64,000 nt of DNA from Austwickia chelonae NBRC 105200 (GCF_000298175.1 NZ_BAGZ01000005.1:310001-374000); one strand, 5' to 3'; shown: positions 1 through 10,260, counted from the first letter of the stretch. The notes: generated from the letters alone by a model not told the origin. Made by a program: numbers and translations.

Positions 1-562
1 GGACGTGCACGCCGTCGATCTGAGCGCCGCGGGCACCGTCCGGGTCCTGGACTGTCGCATCCGGTACCGGGCCCAGCCCGGCTTCCTGACGTGCCTGCGC
101 CACGAGCTCGGCAGTCCGGGCCGCCGTTCCCGACGGCGCATCCACCTTGTTCGGGTGATGCAGCTCGACGATCTCCACGGATTCGTAGAAACGCGCCGCA
201 GTCCTGGCGAAGGACATCATGAGGATCGCACCGATCGCGAAGTTCGGAGCGATGAGGACACCGGTTCCCTCCGGCGCGTCGGAGAGCTGATCACGCAACG
301 CCGCGAGACGCTGCTCGTCCCAACCTGTCGTCCCGACCACCACATGGACTCCCCGTTCCAGACAGTGAGCCACATTTCCCGGGGCCGAATCAGGGACACT
401 GAACTCGACGACGACCTCGGCTCCCGCCAGATCACCGAGTTGGTCCCCGACGTCGAACCGACCGACGAGTTCCATGTCAGCAGCCTCCTCGACCGCCCGA
501 CACACGGTTGATCCCATACGACCTGAAGCGCCGATGACGGCGACTTTGATGCTTTCACTCAC
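1..562 (-). CDS. dapB: 4-hydroxy-tetrahydrodipicolinate reductase, 3' end cut by window
   Basis: Reduces hydroxytetrahydrodipicolinate to tetrahydrodipicolinate with NAD(P)H in the cytosolic lysine/diaminopimelate pathway. The protein opens with MSESIKVAVIGASGRMG, the family's Rossmann nucleotide-binding loop, and contains the active-site stretch ELHHPNKVDAPSGTA (catalytic His pair and Lys) around residue 130-150. The start is a GTG at 562; no in-frame ATG lies near, and an ATG-only search misses the gene. About 187 codons are present, so the C-terminal quarter lies to the left of base 1. It is divergent from the small gene at 712. Identification is firm; only completeness is unknown. Confidence 0.95.
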   Translation of the reverse strand, partial: MSESIKVAVIGASGRMGSTVCRAVEEAADMELVGRFDVGDQLGDLAGAEVVVEFSVPDSAPGNVAHCLERGVHVVVGTTGWDEQRLAALRDQLSDAPEGTGVLIAPNFAIGAILMMSFARTAARFYESVEIVELHHPNKVDAPSGTAARTAELVAQARQEAGLGPVPDATVQDPDGARGAQIDGVHV

Positions 563-711
563 CCGTCCACAGTAGATGCCGGTACCCGTGGACCGAGCCG
601 ACCAGCCGCGGTTTGACGTAGATTCGGGCACCGCGAACAAAAAGGAACGAAGCAGATCTCCCAAGCGTTCCCCTACCGACCCTGTCCTCCAATCACGATC
701 GGAGACCCCAC

Positions 712-1119
712 ATGCCGAACCGGCACGATCCTCCTCCCGACCTCGCCGAACTCGACGATCCAGACCTGAGACGTTTCGCCGAGGAACTCGGCCGGCTCTG
801 GCCTACCGTGGAACCCCTCGTCACTCCCATGGACGAGGCCAGCCACGACGACTTGTACGCCTTCATGGTGAAGGCCTCGAAGAACGGGCGCATCAGCGCC
901 GAGACAGTCTGCTCCGCCGCGCAGGTCCACGGCGACCTCGGCGCATTACGTGCCGGATGGACTCATTTCACCCCGGGCCAGAAGGCCGTCCTGAATGCGG
1001 CTACCGCCTTCGTGCTGGAGAAGAGCGGAGCGACCGCGGGCGCCCCAGCCTGCCCTGCAGGGTCTCCCACCGACCGAGTGCTCTCGGCGGCAGTGCGTAC
1101 CTTGCTGAACCGCAACTGA
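712..1119 (+). CDS. small hypothetical protein
   Basis: A 135-residue soluble protein that I do not recognise. It is acidic and mostly helical in appearance, with no signal peptide, membrane segment or cysteine cluster; the middle reads HDDLYAFMVKASKNGRISAE. The frame has normal high-GC third positions, while the overlapping frame in the same region is an Arg/Pro-rich artefact, which supports this reading. The ATG has no strong Shine-Dalgarno sequence. It lies between dapB (divergent) and the flavoprotein at 1229, without an obvious functional link to either. A real gene is likely but not certain. Confidence 0.6.
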   Translation: MPNRHDPPPDLAELDDPDLRRFAEELGRLWPTVEPLVTPMDEASHDDLYAFMVKASKNGRISAETVCSAAQVHGDLGALRAGWTHFTPGQKAVLNAATAFVLEKSGATAGAPACPAGSPTDRVLSAAVRTLLNRN

Positions 1120-1228
1120 TCTCGGGCCTGGGGGCGGCAGGAGTCACCAGGCGGAAGGTCCCTCCTCCGGGTTACCCCAGAGGGCTAGGATCCCCCTGAC
1201 TGTCGTCGACCCACAACGAGGTGTGTCA

Positions 1229-2932
1229 ATGCCCCCGCTACGCCGTGACATCACCCAGCTTCCCGACCTCCGCCAGGCCTCGGGACGAGTTGCACCGGTG
1301 CGCTCCCGCATGCCGGTGTACGTCGACCTTCTTCCACCATGCAACAACGCCTGCCCAGCCGGAGAGAACATCCAGGAATGGCTCCGGCTGCTCAAGGAAG
1401 ACGAGCCCCGAGCGGCATGGGAGATGCTCACCCGGGACAACCCGTTCCCGGCCATCCACGGTCGCGTCTGCTATCACCCATGTGAAAGCAACTGCAATCG
1501 CACAGAACTGGACAGCCCCATCTCCATCCACGGAGTGGAGCGCTACCTCGGCGACCTCGCCCTGGAAAGCGGTTGGCTCTTCCCCGACCCCCCTCCCCCC
1601 TCAGGGAGACGAGTCCTCGTCGTCGGAGCCGGACCATCCGGACTCTCCGCCGCCTACCACCTGGCCCGACGCGGACATGAGGTCGAAATCCACGACAGCT
1701 CAACGCAACCCGGCGGCATGATGCGTTATGGCATCCCGGAGTACCGCCTCCCCCGGGCCATCCTCGACGCCGAAATCGCTCGCCTGACCGCCATGGGCGT
1801 GCGCATCGTCACCGACCACCCCGTAAAAGACCTTCTCGCCGAACAACGCGAAGGTGGCTTCGACGCCGTCTTCGTCGCCATCGGAGCGCACCTGTCCAAA
1901 CGGGTCGACCTCCCGGCCCGTGACGCCGAGAAAGTCGTCGACGCCGTCAGTTTCCTACGTACCGTGGCCAGCGGAGAACGCCCCATCATGGGACGACGCG
2001 TCGCGGTATACGGCGGCGGGAACACCGCCATGGACGCCGCCCGGGTCGCCCGACGGCTCGGCGCCGAAGAGACGATGATCGTCTACCGACGCACCAAGGA
2101 CCAGATGCCCGCCCACGCAGAAGAGGCCACAGAGGCCGAGCGTGAAGGCGTACGGATGAACTGGCTACGCACCATCACCGAGGTCGACGACGACCTGACC
2201 GTCGAGATCATGGAACTCGACGAGAACGGACGCGCCCGAGGCACCGGGCGGTACGAGAAACTCGCCGCCGACACCGTCATCCTGGCCCTAGGGCAGGAAG
2301 CCGACAGCGGATTCCTCCAATCCATCCCAGGAATGCGCTTCGACGGCGACATCGTCCAGGTCGACCCGGACACCCTGATGACAGATGTCCCTGGGATCTT
2401 CGCCGGCGGCGACGCCGTCCCCTCCGAACGCACCGTCACCATCGGAGTCGGACACGGCAAACGCGCCGCCCGCACCATCGACGCCTGGTTGAACTCCCAA
2501 CCCGATCAACGCCCCGACAAACATCCCGTCGTCCACCTCGACGACCTGCATCTCTGGTACTTCGGCGACTTCACCCGCCGCTCCCAACCCGAACTCGACC
2601 CCGACGCCCGGGTCTCCGCCTTCGAAGAAGTCGTCGGCGGACTGGACCCCGACCAGGCCGTCTTCGAAGCACAACGATGTCTGTCCTGCGGGAACTGCAT
2701 CGAATGCGACGGCTGCCTCGGATCGTGCCCGGAGAAGGCCGTGATCAAACTCGGCAAAGGACACCGGTACCGCTACGACTACAACAGGTGCACCGGCTGC
2801 GGCACCTGCTACGAACAATGCCCGGTCCACGCCATCGAGATGGTTCCCGAAGGGCGCCCCGACCGGCCGCTGACCGGCCCCGGCCAAGGGCCGACCAGCG
2901 CTGACGACGTGCGACAGGGAGGTCTGCTCTGA
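1229..2932 (+). CDS. GltD-like NAD(P)H flavoprotein with C-terminal ferredoxin domains
   Basis: A pyridine-nucleotide oxidoreductase of the glutamate synthase small-subunit type, expected to move electrons between NAD(P)H and ferredoxin-like centres. N-terminal cysteines (CNNACPAG, then CYHPCESNCNR) match the GltD [4Fe-4S] domain. An FAD loop VLVVGAGPSGLSAAYHLA lies near residue 130 and an NADP-type loop VAVYGGGNTAMDAA near 260. Unlike GltD, the C-terminus carries two further clusters, CLSCGNCIECDGC..CP and CTGCGTCYEQCP. The ATG at 1229 is preferred over the GTG at 1223 because GAGGTG sits just before it and overlaps that GTG. Its stop overlaps the start of the pyruvate:ferredoxin oxidoreductase by one base, so the two are surely co-transcribed and probably exchange electrons; the direction of flow is inference. 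Confidence 0.85.
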   Translation: MPPLRRDITQLPDLRQASGRVAPVRSRMPVYVDLLPPCNNACPAGENIQEWLRLLKEDEPRAAWEMLTRDNPFPAIHGRVCYHPCESNCNRTELDSPISIHGVERYLGDLALESGWLFPDPPPPSGRRVLVVGAGPSGLSAAYHLARRGHEVEIHDSSTQPGGMMRYGIPEYRLPRAILDAEIARLTAMGVRIVTDHPVKDLLAEQREGGFDAVFVAIGAHLSKRVDLPARDAEKVVDAVSFLRTVASGERPIMGRRVAVYGGGNTAMDAARVARRLGAEETMIVYRRTKDQMPAHAEEATEAEREGVRMNWLRTITEVDDDLTVEIMELDENGRARGTGRYEKLAADTVILALGQEADSGFLQSIPGMRFDGDIVQVDPDTLMTDVPGIFAGGDAVPSERTVTIGVGHGKRAARTIDAWLNSQPDQRPDKHPVVHLDDLHLWYFGDFTRRSQPELDPDARVSAFEEVVGGLDPDQAVFEAQRCLSCGNCIECDGCLGSCPEKAVIKLGKGHRYRYDYNRCTGCGTCYEQCPVHAIEMVPEGRPDRPLTGPGQGPTSADDVRQGGLL

Positions 2933-5900
2933 TGACGACCGCGATCATCGACGGCAACGAAGCCGCCGCGTCGGTGGCCTACCGGCTCAACGAACTGTGC
3001 TCGATCTACCCGATCACCCCCAGCTCCACGATGGCCGAACTCGCCGACGAATGGTCCGCGCACGGCCGGACCAACATCTGGGGAACCGTCCCCACCGTCG
3101 TGGAGATGCAATCCGAAGGCGGCGCAGCCGGCGCCACCCACGGGGCGCTCCAGGCCGGGGCCCTGTCGACGACCTTCACCGCCAGCCAGGGTCTGCTCCT
3201 GATGATCCCCAACATGTACAAAATCGCCGGGGAGCTGACCAGCGCCGTCATCCATGTCGCCGCACGCTCCCTGGCCACCCAGGGACTGTCCATCTTCGGC
3301 GACCATCAAGACGTCATGGCCGTACGGCAGACCGGATGGGCCCTCCTGGCTAGCGCATCAGTCCAAGAAGCCCACGACATGGCCCTGGTGGCTCAACTGG
3401 CCACACTGCGCTCCCGGATACCGTTCATCCACTTCTTCGACGGCTTCCGCACCAGCCACGAGCTCAACACCCTGGACATGCTCTCCGACGACGACCTGCG
3501 CGCGCTGGTCCCGGTCGAACTCGTGCGAGCGCACCGGGAGCGGGCGCTCTCCCCGGAGCATCCTTTCATCCGGGGCACGGCGCAGAATCCGGACACCTAC
3601 TTCCAGTCCCGCGAGACCGCCAACAGCTTCTACCAGGTGACGCCGGCGATCACCCAGGGCGCGATGGACGAGCTGGCCGAACGGACCGGCCGCCGGTATC
3701 ACCTGGTCGAGTACTTCGGCGCACCCGACGCCGAACACGCCGTGGTGGTCATGGGATCAGGCGCGGAAACGGTCATCGAGACCGTCGAGCAGCTGGCCGC
3801 AGCCGGGCAGCGGGTCGGTGTGCTGCAGATACGTCTGTACCGGCCCTTCCCCACCGAGGAACTCGTGGCGGCTCTGCCGGAGACTGTCCGCCGGATCGCT
3901 GTGCTGGATCGCACCAAGGAACCCGGATCCATCGGCGAGCCGCTCTTCCTCGACGTGGTGGCCGCATTCGGCGAGGCCGTCTCCCGGGGGCGGCGGGCGG
4001 TGATGCCCTTGGTGACCGGGGGAAGATATGGGCTGTCCAGTAAGGAGTTCACTCCGGCCATGGTGCAGGCCGTGTACGCCGAGCTGGCGTCCGACGAACC
4101 TCGGCCCAGGTTCACCGTCGGGATCACCGACGATGTCACCCGCCTCTCCTTGGACGTCGGCCCGGAGCCGGACATCATGCCGGCGGGCACCGTGGGCGCA
4201 GTCTTCTACGGGCTGGGCAGCGACGGTACCGTCGGGGCGAACAAGAACACCATCAAGATCCTGGGTTCGCAGGAGAACACCTTCGCCCAGGGTTATTTCG
4301 TCTACGACTCCAAGAAGTCCGGTTCACGGACGGTCTCCCATCTACGTTTCGGTCCGAAGCCGATCCGTGCGCCCTACCTGGTGCGTCAGGCCGGTTTCAT
4401 CGGATGCCACCACATGTCGATCGCCGAACGGGTCGACATCCTGGAGTTCGCCCAGCCCGGTGGAACCGTGCTGTTGAATGCCCCCTATCCCCCCGAGGAG
4501 GTCTGGGCTCAGCTCCCCCGACCTCTTCAGGAGGGCATCTTGGAGAAGGATCTGCGGCTGTACTGCATCGATGCCACCGAGGTGGCCCGTGAGGCCGGGT
4601 TGCCCGGACGGACCAATACGGTCCTGCAGACCTGTTTCTTCGCCATCTCCGGGGTGTTGCCGCCCGAGGACGCCGTCGTCAAGGTCAAGGAGTCGATCCG
4701 TAAGACCTACGGACGTCGGGGTGCAGAGGTCGTGGCCCGCAACGAGGCCGCCGTCGACGCTGCCGTGACCGCTTTGCACCGCGTCGAGGTGCCCGGCCAG
4801 GTCGTCGGTGGGAAGGAACTCATCGCGCCGGTCCCGGACGATGCGCCGGGCTTCGTTCGGGAGGTCACCGCGAAGATGCTGATCGGCCGGGGCGACGAGC
4901 TCCCGGTGAGTGCGCTGCCCGTGGACGGAACCTATCCGAGCGGTACCACGGCATATGAGAAACGGAATATCTCCGAGACGGTCGCGGTGTGGAGCGAAGA
5001 GGACTGCATCCAGTGCGGGAACTGTTCGCTGGTGTGTCCTCACGCGGTATTGCGTGCCAAGCGTTTCCGCACCACCCATCTGGAGGGCGCCCCCGAGTCC
5101 TTCGTCTCGGCGCCCCTGAACGCTGCGGGTATCCCCGGTGAGCGGTACACCCTTCAGGTGTACGCCGAGGACTGCACCGGGTGCGGGCTGTGCGTGGAGG
5201 CCTGCCCGGTCATACCGGTCGACCGTCCGGGCCGACGGGCGATCAATGTCGAGCCGGTACGGGACAGGACCCCGGCCAAAGCGAATGTGGCTTTCTTCGA
5301 GTCGATCCCGGTCAATACCCGCAGCAAGGTCGACTTCGGCACCGTGCGGGGTATCCAGTATCTCGAACCCTTGTTCGAGTTCTCCGGTGCCTGCAGCGGG
5401 TGCGGTGAGACCCCGTATGTGAAGCTGCTCACCCAGCTCTTCGGCGACCGCGCGATGGTCGCCAATGCCACCGGTTGTTCGTCCATCTACGGCGGGAATC
5501 TGCCGACCACCCCGTGGACGAAGAACGCCGAGGGTCGTGGGCCGGCTTGGAGCAACAGTCTTTTCGAGGACAACGCCGAGTTCGGGATGGGGATGCGGCT
5601 GGCCGCTGATCTACAGGCCGGTCTGGCTCGGCAGCGTCTGTCCGCCCTGCGTGAGGAGATCGGTGTCGATCTGGTCGATGCGATCCTGGATGCGCCGCAG
5701 GCTCGGGAGAACGAGATCCACGCCCAGCAGGCACGGGTCGCCGAGCTGCGCCACCGCCTGTCCGACCTCGACGGGATCGCGGTCAAGGATCTGATCTCCG
5801 TGGTCGACCATCTGGTGCGTAGGTCGGTGTGGATCGTCGGCGGTGACGGGTGGGCCTATGACATCGGTTCCGGTGGGCTCGACCATGTCCTGGCCTCGGG

Positions 5901-6501
5901 TCGCAATGTCAACGTTCTGGTCATGGACACCGAGGTCTACTCGAACACCGGTGGACAGAGCAGTAAGTCGACTCCGCTGGGTGCGGTGGCCAAGTTCGCC
6001 GCGGCAGGTAAGACCACGGCGAAGAAGGATCTCGCACTGCAGGCGACCGCTTATGGGCATGTCTATGTCGCTCGGGTCGCGATGGGCGCGGATCCGCAGC
6101 AGACCCTCAAGGCCTTCCGCGAGGCGGAGGCTTACGACGGTCCGAGCCTGATCATCGCGTACAGCCACTGCATCGCCCACGGCATCGACATGCGCAAGGG
6201 TCTGGAGCAGCAGTACAAGGCGGTGAGCTCGGGGCATTGGCCGTTGATGAGGTACAACCCGATCCTGCGCATGGAAGGACGTAATCCTTTCCTGCTGGAC
6301 AGTCCCCGCCCGCGGATCACCTTGCGTGACTACCACCGTGACGAGTTGCGCTTCCGGATGTTGGCCGGCGCGGACCCCGCCGAGGCCGACCGGTTGTTGG
6401 AGCTGGGGCAGTCCCAGGTGGCTCGTCGCTGGGACGAATACGAGAAGATGGCGACCCGCGAGGCCGAGGCCTTCGCAGCGGATGCGCGGAAGGAGAGCTG
6501 A
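2932..6501 (+). CDS. nifJ: pyruvate:ferredoxin (flavodoxin) oxidoreductase
   Basis: Single-chain 1189-residue enzyme, the usual length, that oxidises pyruvate with CoA to acetyl-CoA and CO2 while reducing ferredoxin or flavodoxin in the cytosol. The family's domains appear in order: an N-terminal pyrimidine-binding part (YPITPSSTMAELAD), a gamma domain (GSDGTVGANKNTIKI), two [4Fe-4S] motifs (CIQCGNCSLVCP and CTGCGLCVEACPV, around residues 690-760), the extra-cluster cysteines CSGCGETPY, and the thiamine-diphosphate site GDGWAYDIGSGG followed by DTEVYSNTGGQ. The preceding flavoprotein ends within its start (TGATG) and a DHOD-like gene follows after three bases. An oxygen-sensitive enzyme of this kind is unusual for an aerobic actinobacterium and points to a fermentative or microaerobic mode. 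Confidence 0.97.
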   Translation: MTTAIIDGNEAAASVAYRLNELCSIYPITPSSTMAELADEWSAHGRTNIWGTVPTVVEMQSEGGAAGATHGALQAGALSTTFTASQGLLLMIPNMYKIAGELTSAVIHVAARSLATQGLSIFGDHQDVMAVRQTGWALLASASVQEAHDMALVAQLATLRSRIPFIHFFDGFRTSHELNTLDMLSDDDLRALVPVELVRAHRERALSPEHPFIRGTAQNPDTYFQSRETANSFYQVTPAITQGAMDELAERTGRRYHLVEYFGAPDAEHAVVVMGSGAETVIETVEQLAAAGQRVGVLQIRLYRPFPTEELVAALPETVRRIAVLDRTKEPGSIGEPLFLDVVAAFGEAVSRGRRAVMPLVTGGRYGLSSKEFTPAMVQAVYAELASDEPRPRFTVGITDDVTRLSLDVGPEPDIMPAGTVGAVFYGLGSDGTVGANKNTIKILGSQENTFAQGYFVYDSKKSGSRTVSHLRFGPKPIRAPYLVRQAGFIGCHHMSIAERVDILEFAQPGGTVLLNAPYPPEEVWAQLPRPLQEGILEKDLRLYCIDATEVAREAGLPGRTNTVLQTCFFAISGVLPPEDAVVKVKESIRKTYGRRGAEVVARNEAAVDAAVTALHRVEVPGQVVGGKELIAPVPDDAPGFVREVTAKMLIGRGDELPVSALPVDGTYPSGTTAYEKRNISETVAVWSEEDCIQCGNCSLVCPHAVLRAKRFRTTHLEGAPESFVSAPLNAAGIPGERYTLQVYAEDCTGCGLCVEACPVIPVDRPGRRAINVEPVRDRTPAKANVAFFESIPVNTRSKVDFGTVRGIQYLEPLFEFSGACSGCGETPYVKLLTQLFGDRAMVANATGCSSIYGGNLPTTPWTKNAEGRGPAWSNSLFEDNAEFGMGMRLAADLQAGLARQRLSALREEIGVDLVDAILDAPQARENEIHAQQARVAELRHRLSDLDGIAVKDLISVVDHLVRRSVWIVGGDGWAYDIGSGGLDHVLASGRNVNVLVMDTEVYSNTGGQSSKSTPLGAVAKFAAAGKTTAKKDLALQATAYGHVYVARVAMGADPQQTLKAFREAEAYDGPSLIIAYSHCIAHGIDMRKGLEQQYKAVSSGHWPLMRYNPILRMEGRNPFLLDSPRPRITLRDYHRDELRFRMLAGADPAEADRLLELGQSQVARRWDEYEKMATREAEAFAADARKES

Positions 6502-6504
6502 GCG

Positions 6505-7524
6505 ATGGCCGATCTGTCGACTCGCTATCTGGGTCTTGAGCTACGTAATCCGGTGGTCGCATCGGCCGGACCGCTCAGCCAGAATGCCGAGGGGGTGCGC
6601 AGACTCGCCGGGGGCGGAGTCGGCGCCGTGGTGCTCTTCTCGCTCTTCGAGGAACAGCTGCGGCACGAAGCGGCCCGGGACATCGTCCTGGAGGAGCTCC
6701 ACGAGGAGTCCTTCGCCGAGTCCCTGTCCTATTTTCCGACCGTGCCCAGTAACGATTCCGGCCTGTCGACCCGTTATCTTCACCTGTTGGAGGAGTCTGC
6801 CGCTGCGGTCGACATCCCGGTGATCGCGTCTCTCAACGGGTCGACCATCGGCAGCTGGGCCGAGTTCGCCCGGCAGATGCAGGATGCAGGGGCGGCTGCC
6901 ATCGAGCTGAACGTCTACCTGGTACCCGGCGACCTCGGTGCGGACGGTCGGGTCGTCGAAGAACGGCATGTGGAGATCCTGGAGCGGGTCAAAGCAGCGG
7001 TATCGATACCGGTCGCGATGAAACTCTCGCCGTATTTCTCGTCCTTCGGTTCCTTGGCCCTGCGTCTGGACCAGGCCGGAGCGGATGGATTGGTGCTGTT
7101 CAACCGGTGGATCCAACCGGAGATCGACATCGAGTCGGTGTCGGTGGAGTCCGGCTTGGTGCTCTCGTCCCGTTCGGAGGCTCGGCTGCCGCAGACCTGG
7201 ATCGCGACCCTGTTCGGTCGGGTGGAGGCTTCGCTCGCCGGGACGACAGGTGTGGAGAGCGCCGATGACGTCGTCCGATATCTCCTGGCCGGGGCTGACG
7301 TGGTGATGTCGACCTCGGCACTGGTCCGCGAGGGCGAGTTCTATGCGGGCGAGTTGGTGGACGGGTTGAACGCCTGGCTGGACCGTAAGGGATTCACCGG
7401 AGTCGACGCGGCGCGGGGCCTGTTGGCAGTTCCCACCGACGTCGATGCAAGCGGTTACGGCAGGGCCGGTTATGTCTCCGCCTTGGAGAAGGCCAAACGG
7501 ACCTACGGTCGGGTGGACGCCTGA
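6505..7524 (+). CDS. dihydroorotate dehydrogenase-like flavoprotein
   Basis: A 339-residue TIM-barrel flavoprotein related to class 1 dihydroorotate dehydrogenases (LELRNPVVASAGPLSQNAEG at the N-terminus, IPVIASLNGST, AAAIELNVYLVP, SIPVAMKLSPYFSS, GADGLVLFNRW, then a C-terminal phosphate-binding part with GADVVMSTSAL). The typical NxSCPN active-site segment is replaced by NVYLVPG, so true pyrimidine synthesis is doubtful. It starts three bases after nifJ, with AAGGAGAG inside the nifJ end, so it belongs to that operon. Genes of this type are known as companions of pyruvate:ferredoxin oxidoreductases, but their substrate is not established. It lacks the Fe-S motifs of the other two operon members. 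Confidence 0.85.
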   Translation: MADLSTRYLGLELRNPVVASAGPLSQNAEGVRRLAGGGVGAVVLFSLFEEQLRHEAARDIVLEELHEESFAESLSYFPTVPSNDSGLSTRYLHLLEESAAAVDIPVIASLNGSTIGSWAEFARQMQDAGAAAIELNVYLVPGDLGADGRVVEERHVEILERVKAAVSIPVAMKLSPYFSSFGSLALRLDQAGADGLVLFNRWIQPEIDIESVSVESGLVLSSRSEARLPQTWIATLFGRVEASLAGTTGVESADDVVRYLLAGADVVMSTSALVREGEFYAGELVDGLNAWLDRKGFTGVDAARGLLAVPTDVDASGYGRAGYVSALEKAKRTYGRVDA

Positions 7525-7635
7525 TCAGAGGTCTCCTGCGAGCCGACCGGTGAACAACTGGCCTCCGGTCTGACTCAACCTGTGGGCTGACGCGCCGACA
7601 AGAACGAGAATCCATCCGCTAGGAGGAGACTCTTC

Positions 7636-9288
7636 ATGCGACAGTCCACCTTGATCCGCGTCTCCGCAGTGACCGCCTCGTTGCTGACAGTGATCACCTC
7701 AGGCGCCGTGCTGGTCTCCTTCCGCACGGGTGCGAACGCCGACGCCGCCTTGGAGCGTCAGACGGTGTCTTTGGCCGCTGCCCGGGCAGTAGCCGATTCC
7801 TCGGCCTTGTTGACGAACAGCATCCGGGCTTTCACGGCGACCGGTGAGACCACCTGGAGCGACCGTTATTGGTCCGAGATCGAGGTCACCAAATCGCAGG
7901 CGAAGGCCTTGCAGACCTTGAAGGATCAAGGCACTCCTGCGGAGGAGCTGGCCCTGGTCGACCAGGCGAGTGCCAATTCGGCCAATCTGGTGAAGTTGGA
8001 GACCCGCGCCATGAGGTTGGTGTACGAAGCGCAAGGTGCGCCGACCTCGCAGATGCCGTCGGCGGTGGCCGGCTGGTCGGTTTCCCCAGAGGACCAGGCC
8101 TTGCCCGCTGCGCAGAAGCGCGCGTTGGCGGTGTCCCTGGTCCACGGCAAGGAGTACACCGACGAGGTGGCGAAGATCATGGCGCCGATCACCGACTTCA
8201 ACCGGAAGCTCTCGACCCGGTTGCAGAATGATGTCGAGGTCGGTCGGGATGCCCGGGACAAGGCGCAGTACGCTCTGGCGGCCTGCGCCTTCCTGTCCGC
8301 GGTGGCCCTGGCCGGGGTCCTCCTGCTGGTGAGCCGCCAGATCGGTACCGTGATCAGCCGGTTCACCCGGGAACTGCGGGTGAACGACCCGAAGGATTTG
8401 ACCTTCCGTCTGGCACCATCCGGGGTGACCGAGCTGCACGAGCTGGCGAAGGCTTTCAACGATCGAACCGAGCAGGTGGCGGGAATGGTCCGGCAGATCG
8501 GGGAGGATGCCGACGGGTTGACTCGTTCCTCGGCGGAATTGACTTCCACGGCGCAACATCTGGGGCAGGTCGCGGAGGAGACCTCGTCGCATTCCAGTAG
8601 CGCGGCGGAACGTGCCGAGGTGGTCAGCGGACATGTGAGCACGGTGGCAGCGGGGACCGAGGAGATGCATGCCTCGATCGAGGAGATCGCGGAGGCGGCT
8701 GGCCGGGCCGCCCAGGTGGCTGAGGAAGCGGCCCGGGAAGCTGCTGGCACGGCGTCCATCGTCGACAAACTCAGCGCGTCCGGGGTGCTGATCGGTGAGG
8801 TGATGAAATCGATCACCAGCATCGCCGAGCAGACCAATCTGCTCGCGCTGAACGCGACCATCGAAGCGGCCCGGGCCGGAGAAGCCGGTAAAGGGTTCGC
8901 GGTGGTCGCCAACGAGGTCAAGGATCTGGCTCGGCAGAGCGCAGAGGCCACGGAGGACATCTCGGCCAAAGTGCTGGGGATCCAGGAGGATGCCGCTGCC
9001 ACGACGGCTGCTCTGCAGCGGATCACGGAGGTCATCGGGCGCATCAACGAGACCCAGTCGACCATCGCCTCCGCGGTGGAGGAGCAGACCGCGACGACCC
9101 GTGAGATGGCGCATTCGGTGCAGGAGGCGTCGAATGGTTCCCAGCGGATCGCCGCCACGGTGGAGGAATTGGCTGATCGGTCGGGGCAGGTCGCCGCGGG
9201 TGCCGGTTCAGCTCTGGATGCGGCGGTGTCGATGTCGCAGACCGCCGCGGGCATGCAGAGCCTGGTGCGTTCCTACCGGGTGTCCTGA
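7636..9288 (+). CDS. methyl-accepting chemotaxis protein
   Basis: A 550-residue transmembrane chemoreceptor that would signal through CheA/CheW. Membrane segment 1 is at residues ~8-28, followed by a ~185-residue helical extracytoplasmic domain, segment 2 at ~213-235 ([19 protein letters not shown]), a HAMP linker, and a long coiled-coil signalling domain. Its hairpin tip, [20 protein letters not shown], is nearly the universal sequence. AGGAGGA precedes the ATG at good spacing. No cheA, cheW or flagellar gene is in the window. The end overlaps the convergent gdpD by 16 bases. Confidence 0.95.
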   Translation: MRQSTLIRVSAVTASLLTVITSGAVLVSFRTGANADAALERQTVSLAAARAVADSSALLTNSIRAFTATGETTWSDRYWSEIEVTKSQAKALQTLKDQGTPAEELALVDQASANSANLVKLETRAMRLVYEAQGAPTSQMPSAVAGWSVSPEDQALPAAQKRALAVSLVHGKEYTDEVAKIMAPITDFNRKLSTRLQNDVEVGRDARDKAQYALAACAFLSAVALAGVLLLVSRQIGTVISRFTRELRVNDPKDLTFRLAPSGVTELHELAKAFNDRTEQVAGMVRQIGEDADGLTRSSAELTSTAQHLGQVAEETSSHSSSAAERAEVVSGHVSTVAAGTEEMHASIEEIAEAAGRAAQVAEEAAREAAGTASIVDKLSASGVLIGEVMKSITSIAEQTNLLALNATIEAARAGEAGKGFAVVANEVKDLARQSAEATEDISAKVLGIQEDAAATTAALQRITEVIGRINETQSTIASAVEEQTATTREMAHSVQEASNGSQRIAATVEELADRSGQVAAGAGSALDAAVSMSQTAAGMQSLVRSYRVS

Positions 9289-10106
9289 TCCTCGCGGTCT
9301 GTGTCGCCCGATGTCCGTCCGCGGTGCTGCGGCCAGGCGCCTCGTTCCTGAAGAACCTGCGCCAGGACGTCGATCCGGTCGGTGAACAAGCCGTCGACCC
9401 CCATGTCGAACAGTTCTCGCATCTGGTCGATGTCGTCGATGGTCCACACGTGGACCTGGGCCCCGGTACGTTGCGCGGTCGCCAGGAACTGCGGGGTGAG
9501 CACGGTGACGGACCGTCCCATGATCTTGCGATGCAGGGGGATCTGGTAGGCGACGGCCGGTGAGTGGATCCAGCGGGCCAGGGGTGCGGGGGCGAAACGG
9601 AGCCAGGTGATCCCCCATCGTCCGGCGGCCGTGGCGACGCGTCCGCGGGAAAGCCGGCGGAAAGCCCACAAGCGGCTGCGGGAGAAGGAACTGACACAGA
9701 CCCGGTCGTGGGCCTGGATCTCCTCGAGGAGTGCCCACAGTGCAGGTCCGGTCCCTTCGGCTTTCAGGTCGATGTTGAAGTGGGCGTCGGGAAAGGCGGT
9801 GAAGAGTTCCCGCAGCGTGGGGATGGGTTCGCTTCCGCCGATCCGGGCGCGGCGTACTTCTTCGAAGGTCATCTCGGCGACGGCGCCCGATATGTCGCTG
9901 ACGCGTTCGAGCCGGTCGTCGTGCAGGGCGAGCAGGACTCCGTCCGAGGTGAGGTGGACGTCGGTCTCCAGGTATCGGTATCCCAGGTCGACAGCGGCTG
10001 CGAAGGCTTTGAGCGTGTTCTCTTTCCCCCGGGTAGGGGCATAACGGGTCCCGCCTCTGTGCGCCAGCGCGAGTGGACCGGTGGTGAGATATCCGCCACG
10101 AGTCAT
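9273..10106 (-). CDS. glycerophosphodiester phosphodiesterase
   Basis: A 277-residue GDPD-family enzyme that hydrolyses glycerophosphodiesters to glycerol 3-phosphate and an alcohol. The catalytic elements [39 protein letters not shown] and FNIDLKAEG provide the His pair and the metal-binding Glu/Asp residues; [20 protein letters not shown] closes the barrel. No signal peptide is seen, so a cytosolic role in lipid turnover is likely. GGAGG lies seven bases before the ATG. The basic/acidic C-terminal tail overlaps the end of the chemoreceptor on the other strand. Confidence 0.95.
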   Translation of the reverse strand: MTRGGYLTTGPLALAHRGGTRYAPTRGKENTLKAFAAAVDLGYRYLETDVHLTSDGVLLALHDDRLERVSDISGAVAEMTFEEVRRARIGGSEPIPTLRELFTAFPDAHFNIDLKAEGTGPALWALLEEIQAHDRVCVSSFSRSRLWAFRRLSRGRVATAAGRWGITWLRFAPAPLARWIHSPAVAYQIPLHRKIMGRSVTVLTPQFLATAQRTGAQVHVWTIDDIDQMRELFDMGVDGLFTDRIDVLAQVLQERGAWPQHRGRTSGDTDREDQDTR

Positions 10107-10260
10107 GGCCTGTCCTCCTGTCGGCGGGATGAGATTGCTCCTTTAATTTCACGAGCTTCTGCAGTGAAGGACGATCCAGAGGCAGACGGCGTGCCCCACA
10201 AGCAAATTAGTACGAAAAGGACATGCTCGAGGGACTCATTTCCGTTGTAAGGAGGAGCAG

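Noticed and set aside
576-1199. 207-codon frame overlapping the small gene at 712
   Set aside because: Extremely rich in Arg, Pro and Ser, a typical out-of-frame translation of high-GC coding DNA.
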